Source of the DNA: Antitrichia curtipendula | Lineage: Eukaryota > Streptophyta > Bryopsida > Hypnales > Leucodontaceae | Assembly (NCBI GenBank): GCA_951230915.1 | Contig: OX579636.1 | Location: forward strand, 42,163,912 to 42,227,911 | Length of the DNA stretch: 64,000 nucleotides | Direction: 5' to 3' | In this document: in pieces, positions 37,111-50,480 of the stretch | Numbering within the stretch: the first letter of the stretch is position 1 | How the letters are laid out: the number at the start of each line of letters is the position of its first letter | Position numbers and translations under genes: made by a program | Notes under the pieces: model-generated | The model's database searches: none | What the model saw: only the letters and a program-made list of their open reading frames with translations | Told to the model about the DNA's origin: nothing

Positions 37111-40100
37111 ATTCTTAGATGTTAGTGCATCAGAGGGTAGAGAGACTTCAAAGTCCTCTACCAACAAGGATTCCGCAACCCAATCCACTCCAACATAGAC
37201 TCATGAGATTGACATATCTCATGAGTTAATGTATTGTGTCTTGATTTTTATTATGAGTAGATTTGTGTGTTTTATGGCTACATCTTTGGCATGACTTGAG
37301 TCCCTTTACAATTTTACATTGTGTCATTAAAATCATAATCGAGTACAATTGGTTGTTGCAACAAAGAATTATGAAAAAGATTTGTAAGTGATTTTAATTT
37401 TTATAAAATTAACGTACATTTCTCAAAAATCAAAATTAACTTAACCCACTATCATAAGTCTTTGATACATTTTTTTCCAAAAAAATGTTCCTACTCACAA
37501 GCTCACATGTTAGCAACTTTGGGGAGTGTGAAACTAAATTGTCTTGAATGTAGGGTAGTTGCCCAATCATAATTTGAAAAAACAAATTGGTAAAAGTAGT
37601 TTGCAGCCTATTTAGGTGATTCAAGTGACTAGTTATTTTTTAACCACTTCCAAAGTCTCGGTCCAATGAGGATATGTAATTTTTTTTTGTGATTAATGCA
37701 ATGGATTTCATGTGCCTAATTTGTATATGTGTGTGGGTTGGGGTTGGGGTTGGAGGTGATGGTTAATGTTTGCATCATTGTGTATAAATACTATATGCAA
37801 ATGATGTGTATGTGTCAATGGATCAAGTATTGTATTTATGATTTGAAAATGATGTTGTATTTATAAATTTTGATTGAAATTTGAAATTTACCTAATTGTG
37901 AAATGTTGATATTGAGTGGGTGATTTTTATATAGTTATATGTGCTAAATTTAATTCTTATTGCATTGAGATGTTATGTACTTATATATATTGTGTATGCT
38001 ACCAAATTAGAGCTTAGTTTACTATGAGTGTTTCATGAATGTAAAAGTTTGAACTATGTGTTATATAGCCAAATAGATCATAAGTGCTTAGTGCATGTAT
38101 TTGCCTGTATATGTTGCCAAATTGGTATTGCAAATAGTTGGATGTTTGAATGAGAGTTAAGAATTTGTGTTAATGATGTTTTTGGAGCTATGTGAATGTG
38201 TGTTCTGTGGATTCAATTTGGAGTGAAATGTGTAGCCTAAATGTGTGAATTTAAACTAAAATTTGTAAAGTTTAAATGTTGACTGACCTAATTGGATGTT
38301 ATTGATTTTGTTTGAATACTGAAAGATAGATCAACCGAGTATTAGTGCTTTGTCTTTATTGTCTAAGAGTGGAAATTTAAAAATTTGTTGAATATACAAC
38401 TTGGAATTATTATTATGTGGTTTACATTGTTGAATCAAGTAAGTGAAATTTGTGTGAGTTGGATTAATTTTATGCAATGTTGAGAGGGCATGTATAAATC
38501 TTAATTGGAATTCATTCGAAGTGTGGGATTTGTTTTTTGGCATTTTGCAAGTTGGTTGTGTGTTCAACTTGTGAGTGTCTAAAAGATCATTGTTTGTATC
38601 AAATAGGCAAGTATGAAACAACTAGCTGCAACATGAGTTCAAATGGGAGATTATTAATTGGAGAGAGTTGCGGTGCAAAAAAATAACTGAATAGGAGTGC
38701 TATGAATGTCTAAGAAGATTGCTATTGTAAAAACTTTGAATTGGAATAAGGAGCAGCATAAAATCAAAGGTGGAATTGAAATAAAGGTGGAGTAAGAAAA
38801 ACAGGAATATTCAAATTGGTTATAGAAGTCCCAATTGGAGCAAAGCTAAAAGAAATATGAAAGATTAATTGGGGGAATTCTTAATCCTTGTGGCCTTTAG
38901 AGTGGAGTAGGGCAATCGCACACTATGATCGATCCCTATCAAATATACAATGCAGTAAAAACTAGTACAAAATGTATCAAAATTGGTACTAAATGGAGCC
39001 AATACACCATTTATACCAAGATTTAGTGTTGGCCCATCTGAATCAAAAGGTCTTTTTATAAATTTATAAATTTTAAACAATAATTTAAAGTCAAAATTTG
39101 GCTCTCATACTAAAATCACACATTTGCTAGGATATTTTCTTATATAGGCCCTAAAAACTAATTAAGTGCCTAGTCTAAGTACCTAAACATTAAAACATTG
39201 GATTTAGCTCATTGAATTGTAAGAATGAAACCCCAAACTAGGCAAAAAGAAGTACAACAATGCTAAATATGAATTTGTGCCTGTACAAATGTTTAATGTT
39301 TGAACTCCATACATTCAGTTAATTGATGAAATTCACTTTTTGTTATGCTATTATCAATGTATGAAAAATATAAGACTCTGATCCATTTTTTATTTATTTT
39401 TTAAGTCACAAAAACTATAGAAAAATTGACTCCAAACTTTCATCTTGTGCAATTTTTTTGCCGCGACTACGATTTTGGGCAACTGTAGTGTGCTTTTACC
39501 CAATGCCAAATTGTGCAATTAAACCAAATAGTGAGGAATTGCAATTGCCTAATTGGAAGATATTCTTTTAGCCAACATGTGTTTGTATTTACCAAATTGG
39601 ATCATCTTGTAGCAAACCTACTTATTATTGTCTCCTAGAGTGAACTTCACATTAGGATTTAGATTTCCAAATCAGATGTCTTGATTCCTTCTACACCATT
39701 ACATAACATTTTTGAACTTCAAGGCAAGGGTCCCTTTGATTTCTATGAATCAAGTCTCTTTCAATAGAACATCTTCAATGCAGACTTGCCCATGTATTAA
39801 CCCCTAAATGCCCAAGGCACCCAAATATGGTGTTTGCAAAACTTTGAAGTTAAATAAAACCTAACCAAATTGCTATTTTTAGTATTTTATACTTTTTTAA
39901 AATTCTTCTTGAAGTCTAGTTTTAGCATCAAAAATCTAATCTTGAAAATAAATTATAGTGATTTTTCTATTCAAGATTTTGTGCAAGGGTACCCATTGCA
40001 ATCTTGACTTCTTGTAGTGTTGAGAGCTCTTGAGAATGAGCCTCAAATACACTTGATCTTGGAAAAAAATCACATTCAAAATTCATTCAAAAAAATTGTA

Positions 40101-40620
40101 AAGAGATTTTAAGAAGCCATAAATTGAATGGGGTTATACATGTTAGGCACTTTAACCTCATATTTTTGTGGTCACCAACTTTTTAGATTTGACTTGTGAA
40201 AAGAGGATTGAAAGACTTCACATCACTTTTGCAGTTTTAACACCCTCATGGTCAAACATTATAATCTTTCACTCCATACATGTTATTGTTGTATTTTCTT
40301 TTCCTATGAGATCTCTAACATGTCTTGTTCAAATTTGTACGGTTATAATTTATAAAAAATTGATACAATTTATCAAAATGTTGGCATTTTGTTCAATTTA
40401 GAGCAAATTTCAAGATGCTCAAAATAGGCCTTGGGAATTTCCAGGTTAAGGGCCATTGTGTCACATATATATTCTTGTTACATTGATATTGTGCAATGAT
40501 AGGGTTATTTCCTACACATATTTGAATGCAGTCATAGTGATGATCAATAAAAAGAACTAAATTTGAAACTAGATGAAAGTTAATGAATTGGATGATATAT
40601 CACTCAAAATGGATGAAGTT
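37111..40620. other. AT-rich repeat-derived DNA, no gene seen
   Basis: No convincing frame is present. A short (GGGTT) run occurs at about 37735-37753. The segment at about 39.95-40.06 kb (TTTTGTGCAAGGGTACC... then TTGTAGT) resembles 45.87-45.95 kb, so the 45.5-46.7 kb repeat family also has pieces here. Confidence 0.5.
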
Positions 40621-42800
40621 TTGATGGCTTCGGCGATTGTAGCGTCTGCTAGACAGTGATTCTCCATTGATCTGCAACGTTCGGTACGCGGTGATCATCC
40701 TCGTGACTGACCTTCTCTCCCGCTTATACGTCTACGAGTCCTTGGAATTGACCCATGAAATCGCTGAGATCGTGAACGGTACTAAATTAGCTGTGTTTTC
40801 TACTGTTGGGCCATCGGTGTCCGCCTTTCAGAAGTAAAGCTGAACAATTCTTCATCATAACTAGTGGCATTGCACAAGTTTCTGAGGCCCATTGGGTAAA
40901 ACTTTGCAAATGACCTCTGTGATGTTCAGTGATTGTCTTCTTATCCTACAGTAGGGAATGCTTTCAATTTATTTCTTGGTGTGTTTGAGCTCATTGTCAA
41001 CAAGTTCCATGCCATCAAATTTTCAGCATCATCTGGAGGGAGGTCTTTTGTGGAAACCTCCCTGTACTGTACAGTACAGTATTTGTTGCATTGAGTCCAA
41101 GGTCTTCATCTGCATTGTGCTTACTCCGGAAGTTTCTTCTTCTATTTCTCTTTTGTAATGCAGACATTCGCCTGTGTCATTTTAATTTCTGCTTAATCTG
41201 TGTAACTTACCTCTTGTTTGTGTCTGCCCGGCCACCAGCCTCTTGTTTGAATCTTCGCTGGCGGTTCCATATGTTTAACGAACTGAATTATACTCAAGAT
41301 TTATAAAAGTATCTCTTTATTTTCTCAAGATTGTGGGGCGATATTGGATACGAGAGGGGAGGATACATGTTCAATAAGCAACATTATATATACAAGTTAA
41401 GTTCGTAAGAGAGCACTCCAGAGAACGAAGATGATAACCACCATGAGGTCCTGCTGCGAAGTTCGTATCATGTAGCTCGCATTGACAACACTTGAATAGA
41501 CTACATTGTCCTGGATATACGTTGTATATCGAGGAATTGTTAAACCTTTTTCGTAGGGTTTTTGAGAGATTGAAGTAGACAATTACAATTTTTATATACG
41601 AATGCAGTTGCTTTTGATGTTCTCTTGATTCTTGACTGTCAGGCCCGGAGTTTATGACCGTGCGCTCAACTCTCAATGGTTCTGCCTACTCAATTGTTAG
41701 ATGAATTGAAGGGTCATATGCTGTAGTCACATTGCTCTTCACCTTTTAACTCGGTGATTTGGTCCGGGTTAGCAAGCATGTCGTGAACAACTATGGAGTT
41801 GGCTGTATAGCCAGGCCAAGCTTTTGGGGATGTCCGCTGTGTCCTTGCGTCATGCAATAGTACCTGGAAGTCGGAGCAAAGAGTGGAAAATCGGTGCACT
41901 TACGAAGTCGATGTGAAAGCTTTGAAATTAGGGTTTCCAGAGCATGTGCACAAAGAGATGGTTAGGCTACATACATTGTTGATTAACATGAATTTTCTGC
42001 TGAGCAGCTGGAGGATTCAATCTTGCAGCAATGAATCAATTATGGAACGTTGTCTGATCTGGATGCATAGAATTTGAGTATGACCTAGTAACCCCGAGGA
42101 CTTTTGTGAGAACATACATTGTGATAAACAAGTAGGAAACTAAGTATCACGAACCTCTGTCGCGGTTGTCCCACTGATTTCCACTGTCTTGCAGCTTCCT
42201 CTTGAATGTGCACCATTGCCCAAACACTATTGCAGCGTCATCATTCGCGAAGGTGACCTGGTGTTCGCAGTCCAAGGGCGGTGGCTTTGTCCAGGTAGGT
42301 CGTCTAAATAATAATAGTTCTGGAAGAAAGGAAAAACTGGGTTGATTACGAAGGACTTTGTCATGCAGCTTTCTCCAGGTCCTTTTTTTCTGCCCTGGCT
42401 TTCCTTTGTGCCTTCCTTCCAGTGGGCTGCTGCATGCCAGGGACTACTCCTCGGTTTGTGCTCATTGTCGATCGAAGCAGAGGTTGGTCTATGCATATTC
42501 CCTCTCATCCTAGCAGACGGGTTTGTCCTGCTGCTGCCTGAAGCTGCTGAGGATGTTTTTTCAAATCCATGACAGTGAATGAAATCATATTAAAGTCCAT
42601 GCTTCCACCTGCACAGTATCGTCGGGGCTTGTCCACGTACTGTACAACAAGGCTCATATATGCAGTGAGTGCAGGCCCTTGCAGAGGAGGTGGAACAAGT
42701 GTCTGATTGAGCTCTAGCGCAGACGTACCACTGCAGCTGTAGGTGCCTTTTTTCATCTGTACTTCCCCCCCCCCCCCCCCCTCCCCCCCGCCAATTCCTG
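40620..42800. other. GC-richer island with possible exons of an unidentified gene
   Basis: This island is clearly less AT-rich than its flanks and holds several protein-like frames, but I could not assemble a gene. On the minus strand, about 42750-42610 reads YSCSGTSALELNQTL. About 42300-42150 reads HQVTFANDDAAIVFGQW. About 41870-41740 reads PGYTANSIVVHDMLANPDQI and ends at a possible donor. About 41555-41397 ends in a hydrophobic tail (DLMVVIIFVLWSALLRT) like a GPI-anchor or tail-anchor signal. On the plus strand, 42195-42294 is bounded by good AG and GT sites, and 40650-40800 has a frame with AEIVNGTKLAVFSTVGPS. Phases do not join cleanly on either strand. It may be a decayed gene. Confidence 0.3.
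42766..42788 (+). repeat. Poly-C tract
   Basis: Near-homopolymeric run of C, broken once by T, in the GC-richer island. It may be of unreliable length in the assembly. Confidence 0.9.
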
Positions 42801-45800
42801 ACTGTGGCTACATTCCAAAACATGGACATCATATGCAGCAATGGGAACTTGGGACACAATGATCCAGTGAGACAGCCGTTAAGTGTCAGTGCAGTGCGTC
42901 TCACTGGACGGTAGTAACACTCCTTTCACATGTGGTGGAAGGAAAATGGCTCAATCCATCCAGCAGCAACGAAACCATGCATGTGAGCTCGTGAGTTGCG
43001 TCCAAGCTTCAAAAATATCAATGAATCCTGGGTCATGGATATTCGAAGAGCATCAGAGCTCGCGAGTCGCGACCCAGCAAGCAATAGCCACGTAATTTGG
43101 ATGCCTCAAACCCAATTTGTGCAATGAAGTGTACTTGAGTACTTTGAATGTGATGATTTGACACAGACCAACGACTTATTAAAAATATCAGCACCTGGTT
43201 GCTTACTCAATGATATTAAATAAGTAAGGGTGTCGGTTTATGTGCTTAGGCTTAGGTGCAACATATGCTGCAAGGCATGCTAATGTACTACTCGTGCAAC
43301 TTACAGAAGTAGGACCGGTAAGTTGCGACCGGCTTGATCATACACTCCTTTGCCATGTGGTGGGTCTAGTGCACATGAAACAAGCAAATCCTCGTGGTCC
43401 CTGCAGCTCCTCAATCAGCCAGATAAGGTTAATTGTGTTTATGACTGAGACCTGTTCTTGCAAAGTCGATCATGATATCTGGGATATTTGGGGTCCGTTT
43501 TTTGAAATGCTCAAAGGCGAGTGACGAGCCAGAACATCCGTGAATGGATGATATTCAAAGTGGAGAGGCATCATTCCGTCTGGTTCACAATCAGGTTCCT
43601 ACAGAATTTGGGTAGACTTTTTCACCTGTGTAGGAAACAAACGGTGTGATCATTCCTGTGGGTGGGCCGGTGGGGTAGAAGCTGACTGATTACCAGTCCT
43701 GACAGGCCCCTTCAGTTGCATGAGGATGGGACTGAGGACCAATTTAATTCGCAGGCCAGGCACTTGGTGAAAAAGTATCTGATTTCCCAGTTCCCCACAG
43801 CTTCTACTAGGCCTCTAAAGTCCCGGCCCCAAGCTCTATTCTAGAAACTAGCTGATAAATAAACCCTAACCCAAAGATTCACACATGATCTATACATTTT
43901 AAACCTTGGTTAACCCCTAAAGTTCTATGACTATGTTTTCACCAAAAACACTCCAAAACTGCCATTTTTAGTACAAGTACCAAATTTTTGAAAAAAATAA
44001 ATTTTGACACATGTAACCGTAGGATCTTATAGTAAACTAGTTTTAGAATATGTCGAAAAAATTTAAGAATTTTCCACCATGCGGATTGGAAGATATTAGC
44101 ATTTGAATTGGCAAAAATCTTTTTTTTGTCCCTGCGAAAAACAGGGCAGCTGCACTTCACAAGGTCACATTTGTATGAAAAAATGTCCAAAATGGTGGTG
44201 CATCTTTGAATTCTTTTTCCTAAACAAGTTCTCTACATGCTTAAAAAATTTCAAATCATTTGATATTGTACAACATATACCAAAAAAAAAAAGTAAGTAG
44301 AAAGAAGTAGAGAATGATCCAAAATACTAAATTGTTAAGAATTTAATTATGGAATTGAAAAATATAAATCCCAATGGTTGTAATGTTGTAATAAACAACC
44401 TACATCCTATGAAAAAAAAAATTTCAAAAAATATTAAAAATTGAGTTAAATAAACAACTTCAAAGTTTATTTCAAAGTAGAGAATCTAAAACTGCCCGCA
44501 AACTAAAAATCCTCATAATTTTTGATTCATTGGTCGAAATGGAATGATTCAAAGCTTTCCACGTATATATAACTCTAGAAAACCAATTTCAAAATTTTAT
44601 TTTTGAAAAAAGTGATTTTTTCTGGTCTGCCCGGACTGCCTAGTTACGAAAAAAAGTAACATATTTGGCCATAACTTTTGACTCCTATTTCCAAATGTCA
44701 TGAAATTTAGTGCATATGAAAGGTACTCCTTGCGCCCACCTTCTATTAAAATTTTAGACAAAAATATGAAAATTTCTAGTCACAAGTACCTGCCCAAATT
44801 TTTTATACTGCCCAAAATCACATGCTGGTGCTTTAGGGGTTAAAAGGACAATTGGACAATTGTTTCCCGAAGGAACATTTGGAGATTTGGGCACATCAAC
44901 TGAGCGAAGTCAATTCTGAATGGATCTTTTCAGAATTTTGACTCACAAAAGGTGTAAGGTGGAAGCACCCAAAACCGTCACTTTAAGGAATTCAGCATAC
45001 TTGAAGGCAGCATTTCAAAAAAATAAAAAAATTCTGATGTTAGCGAGAGAAAATCATGAATTTTCCAAAAAAAAATTAGATTTTTCGGATGTCATATGTA
45101 ATTTCTATGATTTTTCAAAGTTGTGGGTCTCTAGATCACTGGAACCATCATGTAGGTGCACCCAAAACTGAACCCTGCGGAAATCAGCTCTTAAGCCAGT
45201 CAGATATTGGTAAGTGTCCTTCAAATATGTCAACCAATTAAAGCCAAGCATTTGGTTGACGGATTAACTAAAGTCTAGGGACATAATTAAGTGAGTCTAG
45301 GGTCCCTGGCAAGGTACAGGGACGAGAATGGGTGTTTTCACCTTAGACATGTACCCTATTTGTGAGAAGAAGAAATAAAATTATGATTGGGTTCCCAGAT
45401 CAAAAGTTATAGTGCCCCAAAGAATCCAAGCAATTCGGATAGTTCTGACATCTTTCGGGCATCTTTTACTACCCCCCCACATGTACTTTTGAAGTTTGGC
45501 ATGTATATAAGTAATATTAGATGGTATGAAATTGTCAATGAAAACTAAATTTAGTTCTAAAATCACACTTCCAAGAAGAGTCAAATTTTGTTAACTATGT
45601 CAAATAATTTTCAAAACAAAACATCTTCTTCTAACTTCAAATGCTATAATCTTGCAATCTATGTTGAATTCTCAAAGATTTTGAAATTCTTTCCATACAT
45701 TCTCAATGATAGGTTCTATTTTTTGGCCATTCAAATTTATTTAAAACATATTCTCCAATGCACAAGAAATCATCAGAAAAATGGCTAGAAGTGATTGTTG

Positions 45801-45954
45801 GATTAATTAACCTCCATGTATTGCTAGGTGATTTAGAGTAAGACAAACCTTTTTATCAATTTTAATATTTTGTGCAAATGTACCTAATAAGTTGTAGTAC
45901 TCAATGGTGTAGAGTCTCAATTGTGAGTAGAGCAAAAAAATCTCACTCTAGGGT
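42801..45954. other. Spacer, mostly AT-rich, no gene seen
   Basis: A short block, ACACTCCTTT.-CATGTGGTGG, occurs at about 42.92 and 43.35 kb. From 43.86 kb on the sequence is AT-rich with many A and T runs. The 43.9-44.6 kb part resembles 28.37-28.86 kb. No gene or intact element is visible. Confidence 0.5.
43910..44600. repeat. Diverged dispersed repeat, copy 2
   Basis: Partner of 28370-28860 in the same orientation, sharing AACACTCCAAAACTGCCATTT-like and TTGGTCGAAATGGAATGATTCA-like blocks at matching relative positions. It is heavily diverged. Confidence 0.4.
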
Positions 45955-46680
45955 GATTGCAAGAAATACGTGTACTATTTTCCGTCACAATTGGAGTGAC
46001 CAAGTTGCCATCGATCATAACTTTTGAAAAATGAAGCCAACATACTTGAAATTTTTACTAAAAATGGCTAACTTGGAAATCATGAGATTCCTTATTTTTA
46101 ATTTTTTTTGAAAAAAACATTCTATAATTAAATTTTAATTTAGCTAGTTTGTCACACTTTACATTTTAGGGTTTCTTAATTCTAGAGAGTATCCAAAATG
46201 AATGATTTAGAGCTAAATTTTTTGTGGTCTATTCCCATAGTAGAGGGACATGTGCATATTAAAGGGAATCTAAAAATATATTATTTTATGGCATCCATAT
46301 TTGTACAAATAGGACTCCCTTATATGCGTACTTCTAAATATTGAAGATGGTTTTCACTTCCATTTTTTGGTGAAATGTGATTTCTATCAAGTCTTTATAA
46401 ATGAAAATATTTTAGTATTTTTGTGTTTATTATTTTCTAATTATGGTTAATTTATACCTAATTGTATCTATTTTCCAAGACAAAATGTCTTTTTTTTCAA
46501 ATATTATTTTTTTTAGTACTTGCAAGTAGTCAAAATTACTAGTAGCTGTCAATTTTTCAGATCAACATCTAAGATTGTTCTATTTTATAGTACTCATAAT
46601 ACTAAGTGCATAAACTATAGTTTTGGCAAAATGCTACCAAAATCATTTGGTCTTTCTTGCAACCACCTTCTAAAAGGATT
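45955..46680. repeat. Diverged dispersed repeat, copy B (partner at 36.43-37.11 kb)
   Basis: See copy A: CACAATTGGAGTGA at about 45.99 kb, TTTGTCACACTTT at about 46.15 kb, AATAGGACTCCCTT at about 46.31 kb, and TAAGATTGTT plus TAGTACTCATA at about 46.6 kb. All are in the same order and strand. Confidence 0.7.
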
Positions 46681-49500
46681 GGAGTTTGTAGTCCTTGTTT
46701 GGTAGGGATGGAAAAAACTCATTTCAAATGTTAGAACCTTACAATCCATATGGTGATTTGGGCTAATATTTTTTGTACACATTGCCCTGTAATTTTCACA
46801 ACACTTTTGTGCATTCAAAATTGAAAAAAAAAATTTTAAATTTTGTAAATGCACCCAAAATTGCTAATTTTTGCCAATTTTTCTTGATAAACACCTTCTA
46901 TTTCTTTAGTAGTTAAATTTAGAGTTTTAAATTAAATTTTTTTTTTTAATTTTTAAATAGAAAACATTTAGAAAATTACACCTTATTGTGACACTTTCTT
47001 GAATTAAATCAACCAATGTATATTATTATTTGAAATACACATAGTCTAAACATGAGTGTTTTAAATTTTTATTTTGAGAATACTTACAAGAAACACTTGA
47101 GAAGTCATGCATCTTTGAAATACTACAAATTATCACTATTAGAAAGGATGTTAAAATTTTCAATTGTAAAATGTTGCAAGAAAATCATAAATTTTATTTA
47201 GTGTAAAAAAAAAGTGTTAAAAAAGACATTGAAATTCATATGTCAAAAAGAGTGCCAAAACAATTGGAACAAATGTAGGAGATAAAAAATAAATAAAAAT
47301 TGGACTCCCTTGTCTATCTAAGTAGCAACTATGTTTGTCCCACAAACTAAACAATACCTTGTCAATTTTCACCTCAGTCCCCTTGTAGTTGAAGGTGGTC
47401 ATATTCAACAGAAATTACAAACATATATGCAATATAAATAAATAAATAAAATATTTATAACTTACATAAACTGCAAGTCTAAACATGTCTTTTGTGTCAT
47501 TAATTTCACAATATAGAGGTACTATACCCTTTAAAAAAAATTTCAATATATATTTTTTATTTTTTAATCTCTAAAGGTCAAATTGTCTAAAACAAAGGTC
47601 ATAGATAAAAAAAAATGATTTTAGCCACTTAGAGGCTTATTTCATCACTTCAAATTTTGGTTAATAATATAGTAATTGTCAAACATTTTTAGTATAACAA
47701 TTTTGAAATTTCCTCTTTAACAAATATTTTATAAAATTAGAAAAGGAACATTCAATGAGTTTTTATCTTTAAAGGTATGATAAAACAAAAGAAAGTTGCA
47801 GTATAAGTGAAAGTGAAATTTGAAAAAATTAATATTAGTTACAATTAGTTACGATTATATTCGTTGCATTTCAAGCTTGTTACAAATTTCATTAGAAACA
47901 CTATTAAAATTCATTCCATGTTAAAATATTATTATTATTATTATTTTAAATATATTTTCATTGTATCAAATTATTGATTGTAATAAGAGAAAATCAAATT
48001 ATATGGATGAATTCTAGGCTTGTTAATAAAAAAAATTTAATCAAATATTATTTATACATTTATCTTCTAAAGATTTTCTTATTAAGGAATTTCTGAAAAT
48101 CATCAATCTTCAAGTACCTCGCTTCTTTTGAGTTTATGGATCTTTGCGCAATCAATTATAAATTTTTAAAGTAAAAAATCTACACGGTTGACAGCATAAA
48201 ACACTTGTATTATTTGGATGTCACTCATTGCACGTGGAATCCAAAATTGACAATAAGTTTTAGGATTTTTTCTTTTTACACTTGAAATTTATGTTGTATG
48301 TGTGCAAAATATTGCCTAACATAATCCATTCTTTTTGTAATTTAAAAAAATATTTTACTATTTATTATTACAATTTAAAAAAAAATTACATTTTAGATTT
48401 CAGAGATGTTTAGTACCATTGGTACCCAGAAATGATGAATTACACTAGGAATTTTAGAGCGCATGCTCCTCTACTAGGATTGCATCTACAAATAGAAGGA
48501 CAATTAAAAAGTAACAAATATCTTGTCTTCCACAAGATTTAAACATGTCTCTATTGCGCACACAATTGTGGACATTAAAAAATATTAATTTGCCATTTAT
48601 TTTTTGGAATGTCTTTTTCTTTTTCTTTTTCTTTTTCTTTTCTATTTATTAATAATTTAAATATTGTTGTATTTATTTTCTTTTGATTTAGCATTTTTCT
48701 AATTCTCTTAATTGGAGAATTCTTTTGAGCTTGATCTTTCAAAGATATAATCTCATTAGGAATCTAAATATTAACTTTATTTTTCATATTTTTTAAAATT
48801 GATTTTCTAATTTTTAAGTATTGTAGGAAGATTCACTTGCATTGGACTAAAACGCAACAAATAATACCAATGTTTCATGCCATGATTCACATGCACTTAT
48901 TTAAGTTTCTAAAAGAAGCGAAAGCTTAATTTTTCTTTTTTGGTAAATCTTTGACGAACTAGAAATGATTTTGAGGAAGTTCTTGACATTGTCTTGCATA
49001 AACACATTGTGCCAAGATCATTTCGTGGCAATATGAGAGATAGCATGAGCAATAACAACAATGACGCAGCACTAAACATTGACAACATCCATAGTACAAA
49101 AAAGGAAATGAAGACTATGATACACACGCACGCCAAGTGTAATAAGTTGCTTAACAATCACCCCTTTACTTTACCCCTTTACTAATGTTGAAACCCCTTT
49201 CAAATTGGCAAAAAACTAATAGCCTTCTCCAAAGAACTAACAATAGCCAAGAGGACAACCCTGTAAAGATGAAGATGCTTGTCCATGCCTTGGTATACAT
49301 TTGGGACAAATCCACCGGGCTACCAGAATTTCTTATAATGGCTAACTCAAATAATCTATGTATCATCCAGTAGAACAAATATTGCATAAAACTATAGTGG
49401 CAACACATTTAAGACTTCTATACAATATACATTTCAATCCATTTGAAATTCATGAATGAATAGAGTCAATTTGCCCATCAACATGTGGCAAGTGACACAA
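46681..49500. other. Very AT-rich DNA, no gene seen
   Basis: This is dominated by A/T runs and simple motifs, for example a TTTTTC repeat near 48.61-48.65 kb. Frames are short, and I see no domain or element boundary. Confidence 0.55.
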
Positions 49501-49699
49501 CGTACAATTGTGTGTGTGATCTTTTGAGATTTTGCCATTACAACCCTCCAAAGGTAGCACTCTTGACTTGAGCACCTCACACATACATGAGGTCTTTAGG
49601 CTCCTCCCGAAATTGTAGCATAGCACATAGTGTCTCTATGCTATGCAATATAAAGATTTTCTAAAGTCATTGGCATCATTTTTTTGTACAATTTTGCAC

Positions 49700-50480
49700 A
49701 TTGCTCACATACACATGCCCACATGTCCAAATCATCAATGTTATCTAGCACAATGTTAGCATCCTATTTAATGGCTATAGGTAAGACCACATGACATCCA
49801 AACAATAGATAATAAGGTAAAAAAGAAGCTAGAAAGCTTGCTTATTAAATTGGTAGCTCATTACTATTTAAGGAAGTTGTGAGTTCCAATCTCTATGATG
49901 CCCATCCTTCAAGCTATACTTTTGAAGCCCTTTTTGATAGTTTGTATCATGCCCTCTGGAAACCATCTACCTTGAGGCGATTTCTTGAAGTAGTGCATTG
50001 ATCAATTATAGCTTGTTTATATAAGACTTGAAACTCACCCAAAAACTCGTGTCCCAGATCAGTCAACACCTCAGTTGGAATTCTACAACAACTAACATGC
50101 CATCCAAAAATGGATAAGGTCCCTCTTCATTGAACTTGGCAATCAATGCCACCAACTCAATCCACTGATTCCACTTGGAAAGGGATTTAATAATTACCAA
50201 TACATAATTGTTATATTGTGGTGTCACCAAAAATGACCTTATAGATTCCAAACTCCATCTGTAGACCAATCTTGTGATTAGCAACAATTATAACTAAAGC
50301 ATTGCAGCATTAAATGATGCCCACATTCTATCACACACTTTTGCATCGGACATTTGGATACCAATTGTTGAGCTTGCATTTGCATACCTTGCCACCAATA
50401 ATAAATTTGAAGCAAGTTGTGAGTCCTTCACACTCCAAATTATGCCAAGTCCTCGTGTGCATGTGAGATTAGTTTCATTC
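49700..50480 (-). mobile_element. Second decayed Ty3/gypsy integrase relic
   Basis: From right to left, the minus strand gives a zinc-finger region near 50.35-50.46 kb (RTHNLLQIYYWWQGMQMQ). Next comes the start of the integrase core at about 50.17-50.22 kb (NNYVLVIIKSLSKW), then TDLGHEFLGEFQVLYKQA at about 50.03-50.07 kb. The C-terminal part is at about 49.75-49.83 kb (YYLLFGCHVVLPIAIK). Frame breaks and stops separate the pieces, and no LTR was identified. Only integrase remains, so it is a fragment. Confidence 0.78.

Noticed and set aside
37735..37753. GGGTT run as telomere-like repeat
   Set aside because: Under four units of a GGGTT form, not the plant TTTAGGG unit; simple-sequence noise.
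40009..40019. TTCTTGTAGTG as the right end of the CACTA element starting at 34415
   Set aside because: Flanking triplets differ (TAA versus TTG), the neighbouring sequence lacks the same subterminal repeats, and this segment resembles internal sequence of the dispersed repeat at 45.9 kb.
41062..41079. Perfect 18-base palindrome CTGTACTGTACAGTACAG
   Set aside because: It is symmetric but made of the simple unit GTAC/TGTA, isolated and not shared with other sites, so I do not give it a function.
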